Source: Dermabacter indicis
GTDB lineage: Bacteria > Actinomycetota > Actinomycetes > Actinomycetales > Dermabacteraceae
Direction: 5' to 3'
Length of the DNA stretch: 64,000 nucleotides
NCBI GenBank assembly: GCA_001403775.1
Contig: CYUG01000011.1
Span: 418,547 to 482,546 of the forward strand
The notes under the pieces are model-generated. The model ran no database searches, was not told where the DNA came from, and saw only the letters and a list, made by a program, of their open reading frames with translations. This document shows, in pieces, positions 61,127-64,000 of the stretch. Each line of letters opens with the position of its first letter. Positions within the stretch are counted from its first letter, which is position 1. A program made the position numbers and the translations under genes.

Positions 61127-61677
61127 AACGCCTCGTACTCGCCTTCACCGTGACCGCAGCCGTCACGGTCGCGATCGTTCTCGCCCTTCACGCCGTCGAC
61201 GTACGCCTCAATCTCGCCTACGCGCTCCTCTTGACGCTCGGGGCCCTTCTCGTGCGGGAACTCAGCGCCTCGGGATTCGCGGGAAGCCCCTCGCCTGAGT
61301 TCCCACGCGTGCTGTACCGCGCGGCCCCGGAGCTCGAGGCCGCGAAGGACCGCCGCGTGCGGCGGGTCGAAGACGACCTCTTTCGCACAATCGAGACGAA
61401 AAGGCAGGGTCCGCGCCTTCCCGCCACCTACCTCGAGGGCATCGCACGTGAGCTCGAAGCGCTCGCCGCCACGCGCGGGGAAAGCCTCGCGCTCGCGCCG
61501 CAAACGTCGGACCTCATTGCCCTTGCCCGTGAAACCGACGCCCCCGATGTTGCCCGGCCCCCACGCGGCCGCCGGCCCAAGCTCACACGCCGCACGCTCG
61601 TCGCGGCGCTTCGCGACCTCGAGCGCGAGCACACACGACTCACTGCCCCCGCCACCCACACCAAGGAGAGGCCATGA
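61123..61677 (+). CDS. Hypothetical protein with N-terminal membrane segments
   Basis: A 184-residue protein I do not recognise. Residues 4-24 and 29-47 are hydrophobic; the remainder is charged, with coiled-coil-like Ala/Glu/Arg-rich helices in 60-180, likely cytosolic. GTG start overlapping the DUF4129 stop, and an end overlapping the MoxR start (ATGA). Translation is therefore coupled on both sides. Homologous genes commonly occupy this slot in MoxR operons. Confidence 0.7.
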   Translation: MKRLVLAFTVTAAVTVAIVLALHAVDVRLNLAYALLLTLGALLVRELSASGFAGSPSPEFPRVLYRAAPELEAAKDRRVRRVEDDLFRTIETKRQGPRLPATYLEGIARELEALAATRGESLALAPQTSDLIALARETDAPDVARPPRGRRPKLTRRTLVAALRDLEREHTRLTAPATHTKERP

Positions 61678-62639
61678 CCACCACTTTCTCCCCACGCGAG
61701 GCCGCCGCTCTCAGCGCGCGCATCCTCGACGAAACCGAGCGGGCCGTCGTGGGCAAGCGCGACGCCCTCACGAAGCTCCTTGCGGGCATTCTCGCGGGTG
61801 GGCACGTGCTCCTCGAGGACTACCCGGGGCTCGGCAAGACCCTCACGGCCAGATCATTTGCCCTCGCGCTCGGCCTCGAGTTCCGGCGCGCCCAGTTCAC
61901 ACCCGACCTTCTGCCTGCTGACCTCACGGGCTCCGAGGTGTTCAACCAGCAAACGAGCGAGTTCGAGTTCCGGCCCGGACCCGTCTTCACAGGATTGCTG
62001 CTCGCCGATGAAATCAACCGCACGCCTCCGAAAACGCAGGCCGCACTTCTCGAAGCGATGCAAGAGCACCAGGTGAGCATCGAGGGCACGACCCACGCTC
62101 TCCCGCGCCCCTTCCACGTGCTCGCGACCGCGAACCCCGTGGAGACCGAGGGTACCTATCCGCTCCCCGAAGCACAGCTCGACCGCTTCCTCATGCGCCT
62201 CACGTTTGGCTACCCGAGCGCCAACGACGAGTGGGACGTGATCGCGCGACGTCTCGAGCGCCGGGAGGAGAACATCGACGTTGCACGCGTGCTCGAGGAT
62301 GGAGAGCTCGAAAGGCTCCAGCGCTCGGTCGAAACAATCCACGTGAGCGAAGCCGTGGGACGCTACGCGGTCGCACTCGTGCGCGAGACCCGCGAGCACA
62401 GTGACACGGCGATGGGGTCCTCACCTCGCGGTTCCCTCGCCCTGATTCAATGCGCACGCGCGCGTGCGCTCATCAACGGTCGCGAATTCGTGATCCCCGA
62501 AGACATCAAGGCACTCGCCCACGCATGCCTCGAGCACCGCGTCGTGATCCGCCCCGAGCTGTGGCTGCAAAACATCTCCCCCGCGAGCGTGATCGACGCG
62601 ATCCTCACGCGCATCGACGCTCCCGAGGCGGCCGCCTAA
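61674..62639 (+). CDS. MoxR-family AAA+ ATPase
   Basis: A 321-residue AAA+ ATPase of the MoxR group, often chaperone-like and acting on partners with VWA/DUF58 domains. Walker A is EDYPGLGKT, Walker B LLADEINR, sensor 1 ATANPVETEGTYPLPEAQLD, with the arginine finger region and a C-terminal helical domain. ATG with AAGGAG five bases upstream. The DUF58 partner starts three bases after its stop. Confidence 0.93.
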   Translation: MTTTFSPREAAALSARILDETERAVVGKRDALTKLLAGILAGGHVLLEDYPGLGKTLTARSFALALGLEFRRAQFTPDLLPADLTGSEVFNQQTSEFEFRPGPVFTGLLLADEINRTPPKTQAALLEAMQEHQVSIEGTTHALPRPFHVLATANPVETEGTYPLPEAQLDRFLMRLTFGYPSANDEWDVIARRLERREENIDVARVLEDGELERLQRSVETIHVSEAVGRYAVALVRETREHSDTAMGSSPRGSLALIQCARARALINGREFVIPEDIKALAHACLEHRVVIRPELWLQNISPASVIDAILTRIDAPEAAA

Positions 62640-62641
62640 GT

Positions 62642-63868
62642 ATGCGCAAAACTCAGGCCTACACGCGCGCGGTGCTCGCTTCAGCGGCATTCGTGCTGTA
62701 CGGCGTTCTCGGCTCGCGGATCGATGCACTCCTCGTCGGCTGCGCGCTGCTCGCGTGGGTCGCAATCGCGCATGCGCTTCGCCCGCGTGGCACGCAAGCG
62801 AGGCTCGAGGCCGCCGAGGCCAAGGTCAACGAGGGCGAATCGGTCACCGCGACCGCCCGGGGTGCTCGCGGCACGCTCGTCACTGTGGGCGTGCGTATGA
62901 AAGGCGGGCTTGAGTACTCACCTCGCTGGGCAGTCACGACCGACGTCGGCACCGCACGCGTGAGTGCAAAGCCGCGCGTGTGGGGCATGCACGAGTTCGG
63001 CCCGTTCACGGTGCAGGAAACGGATGCGCTCGGGGCGTTCCGACGCTACCAGCGCCACGAGGCTCGCAAGATTTCCGCGGTTGCGGGCGCAACGTCAAAA
63101 CCGAAGTCTCTGAGCCTCAATCACGTCCTCGGGGTGAGCGGCCCTCACACCTCCCGTTCAAAAGGCGAGGGCACTGCGCTCGCCGATATTCGCCCGTACC
63201 GCCCGGGTGATCGGCTCAAGAAAATCAACTGGCGCGTGACCTCGCGCCGCGGCGCCCTCTACACGAACGAGACGTTCTCGGAGCGCGACACCGATGTCCT
63301 CATCGTCGTCGACACCATGGCCGATATCCGCCCGATCGGTGCCGAGCCCGGCGATGGCCGCGCCTCGAGCCTCGACATGAGCGTTGAGGCCGCGACTGTG
63401 CTCGCACGCCACTACCTCACGCTCGGCGACCGAGTGGGACTGCACGATGCGGGCACACTCATCGGCTCAATTCCCTTTGGCACCGGCGAGCGCCACATGC
63501 GGCGCATCCTTGAAGCGCTCTCCGGTGTCTCGCGCGAAAAGTCGGTGTCGTCGCGTTTGCCCCGCACGCCGCGCATCCGCTCGGGCACGCTCACGATCGC
63601 GTGCACGCCACTTCTCAGCGAAGAATTCATCGGGCAGATCGGCCTCATGCGCGCACACGGCGCGGACCTCACGATCATTGACACGCTCCCCTCCGAGCTC
63701 ACGGAGATTTCTCGGCTCACGGGCGCGCCGATGAGACGCATCGACGGCATCGAGGACCCGCACCTGTGGGATGAAGCGTGGGCAATCCGCGGCTTCGAAC
63801 GGCGCTTCGTGATCGCCGACCTCGAACGCCGCGGGATCCCTGTGCGCACCCTCGAGGAGGCGCTGTGA
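62642..63868 (+). CDS. DUF58 domain protein
   Basis: A 408-residue protein with two N-terminal hydrophobic segments (about 10-45) and the DUF58 signature ADIRPYRPGDRLKKINW in the middle, then a VWA-like part (VLIVVDTMAD). Family members work with MoxR ATPases. ATG at 62642 lies just past the MoxR stop. The frame opens earlier, within MoxR, but this start gives the usual N-terminus. The stop overlaps the start of the next gene. Confidence 0.9.
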   Translation: MRKTQAYTRAVLASAAFVLYGVLGSRIDALLVGCALLAWVAIAHALRPRGTQARLEAAEAKVNEGESVTATARGARGTLVTVGVRMKGGLEYSPRWAVTTDVGTARVSAKPRVWGMHEFGPFTVQETDALGAFRRYQRHEARKISAVAGATSKPKSLSLNHVLGVSGPHTSRSKGEGTALADIRPYRPGDRLKKINWRVTSRRGALYTNETFSERDTDVLIVVDTMADIRPIGAEPGDGRASSLDMSVEAATVLARHYLTLGDRVGLHDAGTLIGSIPFGTGERHMRRILEALSGVSREKSVSSRLPRTPRIRSGTLTIACTPLLSEEFIGQIGLMRAHGADLTIIDTLPSELTEISRLTGAPMRRIDGIEDPHLWDEAWAIRGFERRFVIADLERRGIPVRTLEEAL

Positions 63869-64000
63869 TTCGAAACCTCACCGACCATCTGCTCGACGCA
63901 CTCGACCTTCTTCGCGCGGTCTCGCAGACCCAGTGGTGCACGAGGCTCGGCGCTCTCGCCGCCCAGATCGCGGCCGCGGTGCTCGTCGCGTCCGAGGCCA
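63865..64000 (+). CDS. Partial protein running off the window
   Basis: Open frame from a GTG that overlaps the DUF58 stop (GTGA). Only 45 residues are visible, beginning MIRNLTDHLLDALDLLRAV and ending in a hydrophobic Ala/Val-rich stretch, which suggests a membrane segment. Nothing more can be said; in related operons a membrane protein follows DUF58. Confidence 0.6.
   Translation, partial: MIRNLTDHLLDALDLLRAVSQTQWCTRLGALAAQIAAAVLVASEA

Overview
The window is a stretch of high-GC, gene-dense chromosome that reads as an actinobacterium. The basis is GTG/TTG start use, leaderless gene starts, an IclR regulator divergent from leuCD, a DUF3515 lipoprotein next to ddl, a DUF3516 helicase, and a mevalonate operon in the order I recall from Streptomyces. 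A small-genome member of the Dermabacter/Brachybacterium group is my guess from overall resemblance; it was not tested. I see no prophage, insertion sequence, CRISPR array or rRNA.

Layout. 277-8334: cytochrome bd oxidase and its ABC exporter (cydABDC), with a two-component kinase overlapping the end of cydC and its likely response regulator tail-to-tail. 8418-14161 (- strand): mutM, rnc, yceD (DUF177), coaD, rsmD and recG; rpmF, often found between yceD and rnc, is missing. 14376-14567: rpmB. 14711-17500: a methyltransferase, thiL and a double-GNAT protein. 17567-22173: a DUF3515 lipoprotein, then ddl, gpsA, an unknown gene and murA. 22292-25238: leuD and leuC with a divergent IclR regulator. 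25267-26434: a universal stress protein and tRNA-Glu/tRNA-Gln. 26573-34679: a complete six-gene mevalonate pathway fused by overlaps to gltX. 34730-40626: a FAH-family hydrolase, a protein usually named 3-methyladenine glycosylase, an EEP-fold phosphoesterase, a DUF3516 helicase and an orphan PTS EIIA.

40616-50002 holds most branched-chain amino-acid genes (cimA, ilvE, leuB, ilvC, ilvN, ilvB, ilvD). ilvB is preceded by a 12-codon leader peptide (Ile-Leu-Phe-Ile-Val run) and mutually exclusive hairpins, a textbook attenuator. 50095-53533: two AGCS amino-acid:cation symporter paralogues. 53651-56964: gatCAB. 56982-59396: ligA with an unusual insertion. 59401-60249: a membrane protein. 60410-64000: a DUF4129/MoxR/DUF58 operon running off the right edge.

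The pieces fit together: GltX, GatCAB, tRNA-Glu and tRNA-Gln are the parts of the indirect Gln-tRNA pathway; leuBCD, ilvBNCDE and cimA make Leu/Val/Ile with citramalate as an Ile precursor; and mvk to mvaS supply isoprenoid precursors. I found no convincing previously undescribed system. The most interesting signals are regulatory: the ilvB attenuator, recurrent leaderless starts (TANNNT, 6-7 nt, start codon), and a dispersed intergenic palindrome.
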